A DNA stretch of 64,000 bases from Polynucleobacter alcilacus (GTDB lineage Bacteria; Pseudomonadota; Gammaproteobacteria; Burkholderiales; Burkholderiaceae), in NCBI RefSeq assembly GCF_018881545.1, contig NZ_JACVQD010000001.1, forward strand, positions 772,039 through 836,038, written 5' to 3'. Made by a program: the position numbers and the translations under genes. Below, in pieces: positions 8,894-17,627 of this stretch. Under the pieces are notes generated by a model. It saw only the letters and a list, made by a program, of their open reading frames with translations. It searched no databases and was not told the DNA's origin. Each line of letters begins with the position of its first letter. The first letter of the stretch is position 1.

Positions 8894-9789
8894 AAGCATT
8901 TTATACAGACCACTTTGTTTTACCTTTACCAGCAGGACATCGCTTCCCGATGGAGAAATATTCTCGCTTGCGGGATTTAGTCAGTGATTTAAATGGGGTA
9001 GAACTAATTGAAGCACCCGCTGCAAGCGACACCCAGATTCTTTATGCGCATGATCCCAGCTATCTCATCAAAGTGATCGAAGGAAAACTGTCTTCTCAAG
9101 AACAAAAAGAGATCGGCTTTCCCTGGAGCGAAAAAATGGTGGAACGCTCGAGACGCTCCGCAGGCGCAACTGTCGCTGCTGCAAAGATCGCCTTTGAAGA
9201 AGGGCTTGCCATAAACCTGGCGGGTGGCACCCATCACGCTTATCGTGACATGGGTAGCGGGTTTTGTGTTTTTAATGACTCTGCGATTGCAGCTAGAGCA
9301 CTGCAAAAAGAAATTAGCTCAAAACTGCAGCTTGCCATCATCGATTTGGATGTTCACCAGGGTAACGGTACGGCATCTATTCTGCAAAATGATGCTTCGA
9401 TTTTTACCCTATCGATCCATGGAGAAAATAACTTTCCCTTTAAAAAAGAAGTGAGCGACCTAGACTTGGGGCTTGCAGATGGGTGTGATGATCATGCTTA
9501 TTTAAGGGCCCTTACCGAGTCCTTAAATACCCTACACGAACGATTTAAGGCTGACTTTGTGATTTATCTTGCTGGCGCCGACCCTCATGAGGGCGATCGA
9601 TTGGGTAGGCTGAAGCTCAGCAAAGAAGGTATGCGTCTGAGAGATGAAATAGTATTTAAGTACGCACTGGACAGAAAGTTGCCGGTAGCTGTCTCCATGG
9701 CGGGCGGCTACGGCAAGGAAATTGGATCCACAGTTGATATCCATTTTCAAACCATTCAAACCGCCCTGGATTTCCAAAAGAAATACTAA
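8890..9789 (+). CDS. Histone deacetylase / AcuC / APAH family deacetylase
   Basis: The 299-residue arginase-fold zinc hydrolase has the motifs LAGGTHHAYRDMGSGFCVFND (catalytic His pair), IDLDVHQGNGTA (zinc Asp and His) and YLAGADPHEGDRLGRL (zinc Asp). It likely deacetylates a small amide or acetyl-lysine. The TTG start at 8890 is preferred because the conserved N-terminal FYTDHFVLPLPAGHRFPMEKY needs it; the next ATG falls inside that motif. The start overlaps the stop of the DUF2237 gene. Confidence 0.92.
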   Translation: MKAFYTDHFVLPLPAGHRFPMEKYSRLRDLVSDLNGVELIEAPAASDTQILYAHDPSYLIKVIEGKLSSQEQKEIGFPWSEKMVERSRRSAGATVAAAKIAFEEGLAINLAGGTHHAYRDMGSGFCVFNDSAIAARALQKEISSKLQLAIIDLDVHQGNGTASILQNDASIFTLSIHGENNFPFKKEVSDLDLGLADGCDDHAYLRALTESLNTLHERFKADFVIYLAGADPHEGDRLGRLKLSKEGMRLRDEIVFKYALDRKLPVAVSMAGGYGKEIGSTVDIHFQTIQTALDFQKKY

Positions 9790-9791
9790 GG

Positions 9792-10337
9792 CTACTTTTT
9801 GCTAACCCCTTTAGGATTAGCAAGATTATTGACGTTCTCAACGCTTTTTTCAAAATTCGCAAATGAGTCCACCATCGTAGCGCGGATCAATTCGAAATTT
9901 TGGAGCGCATTATTAAATGAAGTCTTGAACACAGAGACATAGGCTTCACTACCGATGGGTGCGTTATTAGTGGCATCATTCACAAAGTGGATGAGGTCCG
10001 CCTTAGATTCCTGAATCATCGCCTCAGCAATATCTGCAAGCTCCTTATTACCCGTTTTGAGAACCTCAAGTAACTGATGATGGTAATGCGTTACTTCTTT
10101 TGCAGCATCTTGCAATACTTCGGCATGAACGTATTCAAAGGCCGAACGGGGATCTTGGGTTTTCATGAGATCAGAAACCCGCTTCTGAATCAGCGTAGCC
10201 AATTCTTGGGTAGCCTGTTGATTAATCTGCGCAATCGCTTGTGCGCTCTCTGCAGCGATACGCCCCGCTACCTTCGTCGCATCTATGGCCCTCTGCTGAT
10301 TGGGCATAGAACTAACATTAAATGGATTCTTACTCAT
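9792..10337 (-). CDS. Phasin family protein
   Basis: The 181-residue, largely helical, soluble protein has the phasin-type amphipathic pattern (AAESAQAIAQINQQATQELATLIQKRV; FKTSFNNALQNFELIRATMVDSFANFEKS). Phasins coat polyhydroxyalkanoate granules. The start at 10337 has an upstream GAGAGGG ribosome site; the frame is open a further 27 nt. It converges on the deacetylase gene with only 2 nt between stops. No PHA synthase is in the window. Confidence 0.75.
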   Translation of the reverse strand: MSKNPFNVSSMPNQQRAIDATKVAGRIAAESAQAIAQINQQATQELATLIQKRVSDLMKTQDPRSAFEYVHAEVLQDAAKEVTHYHHQLLEVLKTGNKELADIAEAMIQESKADLIHFVNDATNNAPIGSEAYVSVFKTSFNNALQNFELIRATMVDSFANFEKSVENVNNLANPKGVSKK

Positions 10338-10460
10338 GTAGACCCTCTCAGATAGTGAAGACACCTTCCAATCTACTCTCGTTTTAGGGGGTTTCTATAG
10401 AGGAAAACCAGTAGATTTCAGGGTCAGTCACCAAAATCACTCAGCACAGGAACCGCCTCA

Positions 10461-10598
10461 CTAAGCCCAGTATGAAATTGCACCCAATACTGAAACATTA
10501 GCTTCAGGGGGAATTGTCATTAGATATGCGGCAACACAAGCTGCGGCGATCAATAAAAGACCAACTACCAGCCCCCAATTCCGTATATTCGTTCGCAA
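10461..10598 (-). CDS. Predicted 45-residue single-span membrane peptide
   Basis: A TTG at 10598 follows an AGGAGAAAG ribosome site with good spacing. The reading gives RTNIRNWGLVVGLLLIAAAC and then VAAYLMTIPPEANVSVLGAI, stopping at 10461. This is a short basic N-terminus, one membrane helix (about residues 8-27) and a periplasmic tail of about 18 residues. I do not recognise a family. It sits in the gap between the phasin and DUF1345 genes. The strong Shine-Dalgarno sequence and helix argue for a real gene; its small size and non-ATG start keep confidence moderate. Confidence 0.5.
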   Translation of the reverse strand: MRTNIRNWGLVVGLLLIAAACVAAYLMTIPPEANVSVLGAISYWA

Positions 10599-10675
10599 TA
10601 CTTTCTCCTATTGGTTTACTTCACGTATTTTTCTTTGATCACAGGTGAACACCCCCTGAACATCCTTAAGCGTCT

Positions 10676-11365
10676 ATGATTATGCCTATGAAAACCATTC
10701 ACTGGACCCAGCACTGGCATCACATTAGCGCTAGCTTTCGACTCCTGATTATCTGTATTGCAGGTACTGCCGCTTTTTTCTTGTTCTCAACCGCCCCCTC
10801 ACTTCCAGTTCGCCTGACCCTCTCCTGGAGTATTGCAGGTAGCTTATATCTCCTACTGTCTTATTCCATGATGTATTTCTCAAATGAAGAAAACATCTTT
10901 AGTCTTTCTCAAAAAGAAGATGATGGCGCACCCATCATCCTACTGATCACCGTACTAGCTTCAGTTGCCAGCTTAGTAGCGATTGTGATCATTCTTTCTA
11001 ACATTAAATCGCCAACGATGACAGAGCCTATTAGAAGCATCGCCTTGGTTTTGCTCACCTATATTATTTCTTGGTTATTAGTTCACACAGCATTCGCGCT
11101 GCACTATGCACAAGCTTATTATCAAGACCTCGAGAAAACAAAAAAACCTGCTTTAATTTTTCCAGAGAAATTAAAACCAACCTATGTAGATTTTCTGTAT
11201 TTCTCGATGGTGATTGGTATGACCTGCCAAACGGCTGATGTGAATATTGCCAGCTCTAGAATGCGCTATTTAGTGATGGTCCAAGGCATGATTGCATTTA
11301 TCTTCAACGCAACCTTACTGGCAATGGCAATCAATATTATTTCTGGGGTAGTTGCACTAAATTGA
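10676..11365 (+). CDS. DUF1345 family membrane protein
   Basis: The 229-residue protein has about six membrane spans. It includes the family's conserved WLLVHTAFALHYAQAYYQ and the later YVDFLYFSMVIGMTCQTADVNI, which mark DUF1345. It is an inner-membrane protein of unknown function. In-frame ATGs occur at 10676, 10682 and 10688; the last (MKTIHW) is a plausible start, and no clear ribosome site settles it. It stands alone on the plus strand. Confidence 0.85.
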   Translation: MIMPMKTIHWTQHWHHISASFRLLIICIAGTAAFFLFSTAPSLPVRLTLSWSIAGSLYLLLSYSMMYFSNEENIFSLSQKEDDGAPIILLITVLASVASLVAIVIILSNIKSPTMTEPIRSIALVLLTYIISWLLVHTAFALHYAQAYYQDLEKTKKPALIFPEKLKPTYVDFLYFSMVIGMTCQTADVNIASSRMRYLVMVQGMIAFIFNATLLAMAINIISGVVALN

Positions 11366-11389
11366 TCGCATAGGCCGACCATAGCCATT

Positions 11390-12358
11390 TTATTGGGGCT
11401 TAATACCGGCATTTTTCATCGCTACCTTCCACCTCTCTATATCCGACAGTAGGAATTTGGAAGTGTAAGTAGGATTTGCGGTTTCAGGGCCTGCAACAGA
11501 GGCATCCATCTCGCTATAACGGCGAATCAATAAAGGATCCTTAAGGGCATTATTTAATGATTTCGTCAATCGATCAACGGTCGCCTTCGGGGTATCCTTA
11601 GGTGCGTATAAAGCGTGCCATACAGTTAATTGAAAGCCAGGAATTCCGGACTGACTAAAGGTAGGAGTAGTAGGCATAGAGCTAATTCTGTCTTTACTAG
11701 CCACCGCAAGGGCTTTTAAATTACCAGCACGAATATGTTGCAAAGTACTCGCTGGTTGATCGCAGATCACATCCACTTGACCTGCTAATAAATCATTCAA
11801 AGCCGGTCCAGTGCCCTTGTATGACACAGAGGTCCAGGAGGCTGACAGCGTGGACTTCATTAAGGATTCGCACAAATTGGTTGTTGAGCCAATACCGGCG
11901 TTGGCGAAGTTGATCTTGCCAGGGTTCGCCCTGACGTAATCGATAAATCCCTGTAACGTCTCTGCGGGAAAGTCTTTTCGTGCAACCAATACCATGGGTA
12001 CATCTGTCACCATACCGATCGGTATAAAGTCTGTTCCAGGGTCATAGATTAATTTTGCATACAAAGCTGGTGCTGCTGCTTGAGCCATATTATGAAAAAG
12101 AATCGTGTAACCATCGGGATTTGCTTTGGCTACCCTAGCAGAACCAATAGTCCCACCCGCTCCCCCAGTATTTTCAACAATCACTGTTTGCCCTAAATCT
12201 TTGGACATCACTTGAGCAAGAATTCTTCCCAATACATCAGTTGATCCAGCTGGAGCATAGGGGACCACCATTACTATTTGTTTATCAGGATAGGCAGCGA
12301 AGACGAGAGACACTGAATAACATGCGAATGCCAAAAATATTTTTTGAATAAATTTCAT
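11390..12358 (-). CDS. Bug/TctC-family periplasmic solute-binding protein
   Basis: The 322-residue protein has a signal peptide (about 1-21, FLAFACYSVSLVFAA). It shows the Bug motifs PDKQIVMVVPYAPAGSTDVLGRILA, GGAGGTIGSARVAKANPDGYTI and ALYAPKDTPKATVDRL. It probably binds a carboxylic acid. It is the third gene of a minus-strand unit with a carboxymuconolactone-decarboxylase-like gene and a hydroxyacid dehydrogenase, so its ligand may be the substrate of those enzymes. No TctAB genes are adjacent. Confidence 0.9.
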   Translation of the reverse strand: MKFIQKIFLAFACYSVSLVFAAYPDKQIVMVVPYAPAGSTDVLGRILAQVMSKDLGQTVIVENTGGAGGTIGSARVAKANPDGYTILFHNMAQAAAPALYAKLIYDPGTDFIPIGMVTDVPMVLVARKDFPAETLQGFIDYVRANPGKINFANAGIGSTTNLCESLMKSTLSASWTSVSYKGTGPALNDLLAGQVDVICDQPASTLQHIRAGNLKALAVASKDRISSMPTTPTFSQSGIPGFQLTVWHALYAPKDTPKATVDRLTKSLNNALKDPLLIRRYSEMDASVAGPETANPTYTSKFLLSDIERWKVAMKNAGIKPQ

Positions 12359-12388
12359 GACTTTTCCATGGTTACAAGATTAGAAGAG

Positions 12389-13288
12389 TTACTGCTTTTG
12401 AGATCTCACATAGTCATACATCGCTGTATGGTCCGCGCCTTTACCCAACTTCTGGTCTGCTTCCTTGGCGGTCGCTACACATTGTTGGGCTAAATGGGCA
12501 TAACAATTCATATCCTGAATAAACTTCAGGGCGATCTGCACATCCTTACTCATTAAAGCCAGCGAGAATCCAGAATTGAAGGCGTCATTCAACATGAAGT
12601 TCTCAACCTTATTCTCTGTTGTATTGTTTTTACCTGTAGAGGCGTTGAACACAGAATTGACTACATGGGTATCCAGGCCGAACTCGGCTGCAGCATTGAG
12701 AGCTTCACTTGCAGCGATTAAACCCGCTGCAGATACATAATTATTTAATGCTTTCACTGCATGTGCCGCACCAGCATCGCCTACATGAAGAATGCTCTTA
12801 CCCATATACCCTAGCAATGGGATAACTTCTTCAAAATGTAATTTCTGGCCACCCACAATAATTGAAAGAGATCCATCGATTGCCTTTTTAACTCCCCCAG
12901 ATACTGGAGCATCAATAAACTTGATTCCCAATTGCGCTAATTTTTTGTTATTTTCTTTAGAAGAAGTTGGGCTCGAAGAGCTCATATCAATAAGATAGCT
13001 ATTTTTTGGCAACTTTTCAGCAATCCCTGCTTGGCCAGCACTACCCCAAAGCAAGGAATCAATGATGGTGCTATCAGGCAGCATCAGTATGGTTACATCA
13101 GCATCCTGAATGGCCTGCTCAGGACTTGAGACAAACTTAAATCCTTTATCGTCTACAAATTTTGCAGCGACATCTTTATTTAGATCAAACCCAGCAAGCT
13201 CATATCCCGCTTTGAGTAAGTTCTGCGCCATGGGAACACCCATGAGCCCTAAACCTACAAAGGCGATTTTTGTGTCTGCTGGCTTCAT
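12389..13288 (-). CDS. NAD(P)-dependent beta-hydroxyacid dehydrogenase (3-hydroxyisobutyrate dehydrogenase family)
   Basis: The 299-residue protein has Rossmann motif VGLGLMGVPMAQNLLKAGYEL at residues 11-31. The substrate-binding signature FIDAPVSGGVKKAIDGSLSIIVGG follows, with the catalytic lysine in AVKALNNYVSAA (about residue 175). It should oxidise a beta-hydroxyacid such as 3-hydroxyisobutyrate, tartronate semialdehyde or a relative. Its start abuts the stop of the upstream decarboxylase-like gene, and the Bug protein gene follows after 30 nt. The exact substrate cannot be read from sequence alone. Confidence 0.9.
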   Translation of the reverse strand: MKPADTKIAFVGLGLMGVPMAQNLLKAGYELAGFDLNKDVAAKFVDDKGFKFVSSPEQAIQDADVTILMLPDSTIIDSLLWGSAGQAGIAEKLPKNSYLIDMSSSSPTSSKENNKKLAQLGIKFIDAPVSGGVKKAIDGSLSIIVGGQKLHFEEVIPLLGYMGKSILHVGDAGAAHAVKALNNYVSAAGLIAASEALNAAAEFGLDTHVVNSVFNASTGKNNTTENKVENFMLNDAFNSGFSLALMSKDVQIALKFIQDMNCYAHLAQQCVATAKEADQKLGKGADHTAMYDYVRSQKQ

Positions 13289-13665
13289 TAGATTCCCATT
13301 TCCTTGAACACTTCCTTGGCCACTCGAAAACTATCAATAGCAGCTGGGACGCCACAGTAAATGGCAACTTGCAAAAAGACTTCTCTAATTTCTTCTTTGG
13401 TAAGGCCATTATTAATGGCACCTCGTACATGAAGCTTAAGTTCATGTGGGCGATTCAATGCTGCGATCATAGCCAAGTTCAAAAAGCTGCGCGTTTTTCT
13501 TTCTAAGCCAGGGCGATTCCAGATTTCATGCCAACAATACTCTGTAACCAACTCTTGCATGGGCATGTTGAAATCATCTGCATTCTTTAATGAATTCTCT
13601 ACATACTCATCTCCAAGAACTTCTTTACGTGTTTTTAGGCCTTTTTCAAATGACTCGCGATTCAT
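13288..13665 (-). CDS. Carboxymuconolactone decarboxylase family protein
   Basis: The 125-residue all-helical protein resembles PcaC: FEKGLKTRKEVLGDEYVENSL near the N-terminus, then EYCWHEIWNRPGLERKTRSFLNLAMIAALNRPHELKLHVRGA and the C-terminal EVFLQVAIYCGVPAAIDSFR. Real PcaC converts 4-carboxymuconolactone in aromatic degradation. No other pca genes are present, so this member may act on another lactone or have a different role. It is first in a three-gene operon behind a good candidate promoter. Confidence 0.85.
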   Translation of the reverse strand: MNRESFEKGLKTRKEVLGDEYVENSLKNADDFNMPMQELVTEYCWHEIWNRPGLERKTRSFLNLAMIAALNRPHELKLHVRGAINNGLTKEEIREVFLQVAIYCGVPAAIDSFRVAKEVFKEMGI

Positions 13666-13693
13666 GTCTCTTCCCCATCATTGGTAAATTATT

Positions 13694-13724
13694 TTTATAT
13701 ATATTTGCTAATGGAGGCTTGCAA
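13694..13724 (-). promoter_or_regulatory. Candidate sigma70 promoter for the 13665-11390 operon
   Basis: On the minus strand TTGCAA (13724-13719) is followed after 17 nt by TATATA, which overlaps a TATAAA two bases further downstream. It lies about 30-60 nt upstream of the ATG at 13665, which has a GGGGAAGAG ribosome site. Confidence 0.45.
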
Positions 13725-13838
13725 CCCCGCATCAGACGATAAATACTACCGCTTTTTGGGGTTCGGGGCTGGAACTGAATCTGGACTAAGCGTTAATACC
13801 TATGAAAGGTCTGGCCAGATAATCAGAAAGCTGGTTGA

Positions 13839-15299
13839 TTAATCCGTACTAAAGAAGAATTTGAAAATTTTCTGCGCCAATGCCTTGACGCGATTCAGTC
13901 TTGAGTCTGGATCTTCTTCAAGTGAACCAGCCTTTTCATTCTTCGATTTTCGATCTGCAAGTACTTGTGAAATTTTCTCAATTAATTGAGGTGACGCCTC
14001 AAAGAATGGCGCCAGACTCTCTTTGGTAATTTCTAGTAAAACACCGCTAGATTTAGCGTATACATTAGCTGAACGTGGTTCACCAGTTAACAAAGACATT
14101 TCTCCTACACAGTCTCCAGGCCACAAGGTAGCAACAATGAGTTCCTTACCTTCTTTGCCAGGAATACCAACCTCTAGATGACCTTCTGAAATGAAATACA
14201 TGCTTTGAGCATGCTCTCCCAGCTTGATCACATGGTCTCCGGCCTCAAAGCGGACTAGGTTGACGTTTGCAGACAATTCCTGCATTTGATTATCATCAAG
14301 CACCTTCAGAATACTGGATCGGTAAATGTCTAACAAGCGATGCATCGCATCAGTTGCGATGGGAATATATTTATAAATTGCGATATCAGAATTAATATTA
14401 ATGGCAGCTGCATTAAAAATGTGTAGCATTGCCTCATTTACTAAATGACTGGAACCATAGTGGTTCAGGCTCGGATCACATTCATAGCTGATGCCATAAG
14501 TAAATGCTCCGCCAGTGACTGCTTCAAGTTCGCAAGAATAGCCTGCGTAAAAGCGCTCATCTTTATTTACCAAATATTGCATACCGTTATTCATCATGCT
14601 TAAGACTCTATTACTATTATTATGAGTCGTTAAGGTAAATGTACAGCGACGTTTAGCGCCCCGCTTACTTGGCTGCTTAGTGATATTGATGTATTTCCAG
14701 TTTAAAAACTGGCGAGTTGGAATTCTTAATAAAAAGTGGTACTTGTCCTCAAGCGTGATCATGCGATGATCAATTTGGGTAACCCTATATACGTCTTTTT
14801 CGCCCACAATCTCAATATAGTCATTAATACTAGCCAGGTGATCAGTCTGAATCTGCATACTGGCAGTGATATCAGCAATCGGCTCTCGAAATGCATAGGC
14901 TGCACCCAGGCCGACCGCACCTGCAGCAGCCAAAATATGGGAAAGGCTATGGTCATATAACAGAATGAAACCGAGTAAACCAATAATTCCATAAGTCGCA
15001 ATCGTCATTGCCATGACCATAATCGCGGGAACTTGGAATTCCTTTAATTTGCTATTGATAGACGTTACAAAGGTACGAATTGTCATATCAATACTTAGGC
15101 CAAACAGCGCAAATTGAATGACTGCCAATAATGTCGCTAAGTTGAAACTTAAGTCAGCCGATAAATCAACTACTGTCCATCCCCAATAACTACCAATCTT
15201 TTGATTAAGCCACCAAGCAAAAATAACATTGGATACAAGCAAGATCGCTAATACCGACTTTGGTAGAGCAAAGAATTTGTGGTGGTTCATATTAGACAT
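13839..15299 (-). CDS. MscS-type mechanosensitive channel with C-terminal cyclic-nucleotide-binding domain
   Basis: The 486-residue protein has about four spans in residues 15-150. The pore/beta domain includes ILAAAGAVGLGAAYAFREPIADI and the region around VTQIDHRMITLEDKYHFLLRIPTRQFLNWKY. The final 140 residues are a CAP-like cyclic nucleotide domain: VRFEAGDHVIKLGEHAQSMYF, GDCVGEMSLLTGEPRSANVYA. Such proteins are ligand-modulated small-conductance channels that respond to osmotic pressure and/or cNMP. It is monocistronic, with large gaps on both sides. Confidence 0.9.
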   Translation of the reverse strand: MSNMNHHKFFALPKSVLAILLVSNVIFAWWLNQKIGSYWGWTVVDLSADLSFNLATLLAVIQFALFGLSIDMTIRTFVTSINSKLKEFQVPAIMVMAMTIATYGIIGLLGFILLYDHSLSHILAAAGAVGLGAAYAFREPIADITASMQIQTDHLASINDYIEIVGEKDVYRVTQIDHRMITLEDKYHFLLRIPTRQFLNWKYINITKQPSKRGAKRRCTFTLTTHNNSNRVLSMMNNGMQYLVNKDERFYAGYSCELEAVTGGAFTYGISYECDPSLNHYGSSHLVNEAMLHIFNAAAININSDIAIYKYIPIATDAMHRLLDIYRSSILKVLDDNQMQELSANVNLVRFEAGDHVIKLGEHAQSMYFISEGHLEVGIPGKEGKELIVATLWPGDCVGEMSLLTGEPRSANVYAKSSGVLLEITKESLAPFFEASPQLIEKISQVLADRKSKNEKAGSLEEDPDSRLNRVKALAQKIFKFFFSTD

Positions 15300-15615
15300 A
15301 TTTATATTTTTTCCAAATACCGTACGTTCTATTCATTAGATCTGCTGCTACAAACTATTCATCTAGCATGCAACATAGTATCAGAGCTTAATTACGGTCC
15401 AAAGCCGGAAACATCTTTTCGCATCCTGCAATGGAGATTGCCCTAGATTACTTATATAGCCATTATTTTTGCCCTAAAACCAAAGCTAGCGGACATTATT
15501 GGTCTACTTTCCCTGGCTCGGCCCCCAAACAGGGGCCTCATTCGACTCAGCTATAAAAACTCAATTCCACTAAAATAGATACACTTTTATACCAATCAAA
15601 AATAGGAAAACGGGA
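15300..15615. other. Intergenic region between divergent genes, with GC-rich hairpin
   Basis: This 316-nt gap carries the divergent promoters of the MscS-like channel and the nitroreductase. It holds one perfect 6-bp GC stem, GGCCCC-CAAACA-GGGGCC (15520-15537), without a T tract on either strand. No further ORF with a ribosome site was found. An AT-rich stretch at 15560-15600 probably contains the nitroreductase promoter, but the hexamers are not decisive. Confidence 0.4.
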
Positions 15616-16251
15616 ATGAGTCTGCTAGATAAGCTGCAATGGCGCTATGCCACCAAAAAGATGGATCCATTAAAAGCAGTTCCACAAGACAAAGTAGAGC
15701 AAATTCTTGAAGCAATTCGTCTAACAGCCAGTTCTAGTGGACTACTGCCCTATGAAGTCCTGGTCATTACCAATAAAGAAGTTCGCGCCAAAATTCTACC
15801 TATAGCCAATGGCCAATCTCAGATAACGGATTGCTCTCATTTACTTGTTTTTGCCGCCTGGGACACCTACACTGCACAGCGAATTAATGATGCATTTGAT
15901 ATGACCGAAAGTATTCGTAATTTCACAAGTGAATCTGGTACCGCCTATCGTCAAATGCTATTAAAGGTTTATCCAAGCAGAGATGCCGAAGTCAATTTCA
16001 CCCATGCCGCAAAACAAGCGTATATCGGCCTAGGGACCGCATTGATTGCCGCTGCTTATGAACAGGTCGATAGCACCCCAATGGAAGGTTTTGACCCCGG
16101 TGCATTGGATGCGGTGTTAAATCTCAAAGAAAAAGGATTGCGCAGTGTAGTCATGCTTCCTCTTGGCTATCGTAAAACTGATGAAGACTGGTTAGCAAGT
16201 CTACAGAAAGTCAGGCGCGCTAAAGATCACTTTATCAGCTGGATCAATTAG
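15616..16251 (+). CDS. Nitroreductase family NAD(P)H-dependent oxidoreductase
   Basis: The 211-residue flavoprotein of the NfsB/FRase I type begins SLLDKLQWRYATKKMDP. It has the FMN-contacting SSSGLLPYEVLVI and the C-terminal NLKEKGLRSVVMLPLGYRKTDEDW. It probably reduces quinones, nitro compounds or flavin with NAD(P)H. AGGAAAACGGGA upstream serves as a ribosome site. It is a single gene ended by a clear hairpin terminator at 16276. Confidence 0.9.
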   Translation: MSLLDKLQWRYATKKMDPLKAVPQDKVEQILEAIRLTASSSGLLPYEVLVITNKEVRAKILPIANGQSQITDCSHLLVFAAWDTYTAQRINDAFDMTESIRNFTSESGTAYRQMLLKVYPSRDAEVNFTHAAKQAYIGLGTALIAAAYEQVDSTPMEGFDPGALDAVLNLKEKGLRSVVMLPLGYRKTDEDWLASLQKVRRAKDHFISWIN

Positions 16252-16275
16252 CAAGATCTCCACTTCTTCAAAAAG

Positions 16276-16303
16276 CCAGTAAGCCACCTCAGCAGCTTAC
16301 TGG
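16276..16303. terminator. Bidirectional rho-independent terminator
   Basis: CCAGTAAGC and GCTTACTGG form a perfect 9-bp stem with a 10-nt loop. On the plus strand TTAATTTATTT follows, and on the minus strand CTTTTTG follows. It lies between convergent genes ending at 16251 (plus) and 16309 (minus) and can serve both. Confidence 0.8.
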
Positions 16304-16308
16304 TTAAT

Positions 16309-17430
16309 TTATTTCAACAGTTGCGCTGTTAAGTCATTTTGCGGGTAAGGTAATTTATCAATTGGCCAGGTCATCGATTTTCCAGTTTTAAATACCTGAT
16401 TAAGGTCAAGTTCGATAAAGTTAGTACGGTTTGCATAGTTTGCAATTTTCAGACGATTATTTTTTAAATCCTTCAGGGTTACCCACTGTGTGTAATCAGA
16501 AACAACCTGCTTACCGTCTGTCGAACGAGCCACGCCCACTGGAATGTCGACATTATTCAAAAGGTGATCGACTAATTGAATAGCTTCGCTACTATTATTC
16601 GGTTTATCTGCAAAATACTTCAGATAAGTTGCCCTGACAAAACGAGATGGTGGAGTGTAATCAGCAGGCAATCCCACTAAGCCACCGCCCTGGCCTAATT
16701 CAGTAACGTTACTTCCATTTACAACAACAGAAGGTGTGGCTGTAGCTGTAAGCGATAAATAGTTTCGAACATTATTGAGATGCCAGTCATAAGTTGGCGA
16801 ATTAGTTAAAACGCCCGCTACATTTTCATAAATGACCATTTGACCCTTGACGAACTCCACAACAATGCTGTCACCACTTCGGTCTGTTAACACATAGTGC
16901 AACCAAGGTGGAGTGGGTATACCTTTGACCTCACTTGGGTCATACCAAACCTTATATTTGGGAAGTTCAGCTCGTAACTCTTTCACAGATCCGAACATGC
17001 CTAAAACAAAACTACCAAAGTTGACTACCGAAACATATTGTTTATCTTGTGGAGTTACGGTTTGATACTCAGTAAAACCCGGTAAAAAGTTTCCACTGAG
17101 GCCAAGGCCCACTTCGTTTTGTCCTTCCAAATACGCGGCAGATCCCTGTAAAACGCCGGGTGCAATTCCTATAAAAGCATATTTGCTAGAAAGTTTTGTG
17201 GCGGGCAAACGCAAAGAAGCAGGTGCCGTCATCGCAATCGAAGTCCCTTTGGGGTTAGAAACCAAAGCCCATTTCATATCGAAAGACCATTCCATTGTCC
17301 TACCAGCGATAACCCCGCCATCTTTTGCGATCACATTGATAGCGGTACAGGTATTACCCACTAAGGGAGCGAATGCTAAGGTAGCCGAAACTGTAGCAGC
17401 CACTATTTTTTTGATTGTTTGTTGTTTCAC
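16309..17430 (-). CDS. Linear amide C-N hydrolase (choloylglycine hydrolase / penicillin V acylase family)
   Basis: The 373-residue Ntn-hydrolase has a signal peptide (about 1-27). Cleavage before Cys28 in GNTCTAINV would expose the catalytic N-terminal cysteine. AGRTMEWSFD carries the conserved Arg and Asp region, and NEVGLGLSGNFLPG and VLTNSPTYDWHLNN are family segments. Periplasmic members hydrolyse amides such as bile-salt conjugates, penicillin V or acyl-homoserine lactones. The substrate here is unknown; in a freshwater bacterium AHL or peptide amides are more plausible than bile salts. It starts with GTG behind AAAGGAAA. Confidence 0.88.
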   Translation of the reverse strand: MKQQTIKKIVAATVSATLAFAPLVGNTCTAINVIAKDGGVIAGRTMEWSFDMKWALVSNPKGTSIAMTAPASLRLPATKLSSKYAFIGIAPGVLQGSAAYLEGQNEVGLGLSGNFLPGFTEYQTVTPQDKQYVSVVNFGSFVLGMFGSVKELRAELPKYKVWYDPSEVKGIPTPPWLHYVLTDRSGDSIVVEFVKGQMVIYENVAGVLTNSPTYDWHLNNVRNYLSLTATATPSVVVNGSNVTELGQGGGLVGLPADYTPPSRFVRATYLKYFADKPNNSSEAIQLVDHLLNNVDIPVGVARSTDGKQVVSDYTQWVTLKDLKNNRLKIANYANRTNFIELDLNQVFKTGKSMTWPIDKLPYPQNDLTAQLLK

Positions 17431-17495
17431 TGTTTTTCCTTTGAATAGCTCAATTGAAGTTCCGATACCTTAGTTAATAAGATCTGTAAAGATGA

Positions 17496-17627
17496 TTAGA
17501 ATCGGAATGCTGCTGATAATTGCGGGCCTTGAAAGGTCGTCTTTTGGAGTAGGCCCCTGATCGGCATGCACTACGCCAATAGACGCAAGCAATGCGCAAC
17601 TAGATAGAAGCACTACCCGTTCGAGTG
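17496..17627 (-). pseudogene. Remnant of an outer-membrane beta-barrel protein gene
   Basis: Reading on the minus strand gives a signal-peptide-like stretch, VVLLSSCALLASIGVVHADQ, immediately downstream of the 17628-18044 gene and lacking a good start codon. Shifted by one base, the sequence continues QKTTFQGPQLSAAFRF and stops. The ending, with a terminal phenylalanine, is typical of a last barrel strand. The two halves in different frames suggest an internally deleted and frameshifted gene. This interpretation is mine and rests on short matches. Confidence 0.35.

Noticed and set aside
13711-13842. 43-codon plus-strand ORF starting ATGGAGGCTTGC in the gap before the MscS-like gene
   Set aside because: No ribosome site, overlaps the promoter proposed for the opposite strand and the end of the channel gene; composition looks random.
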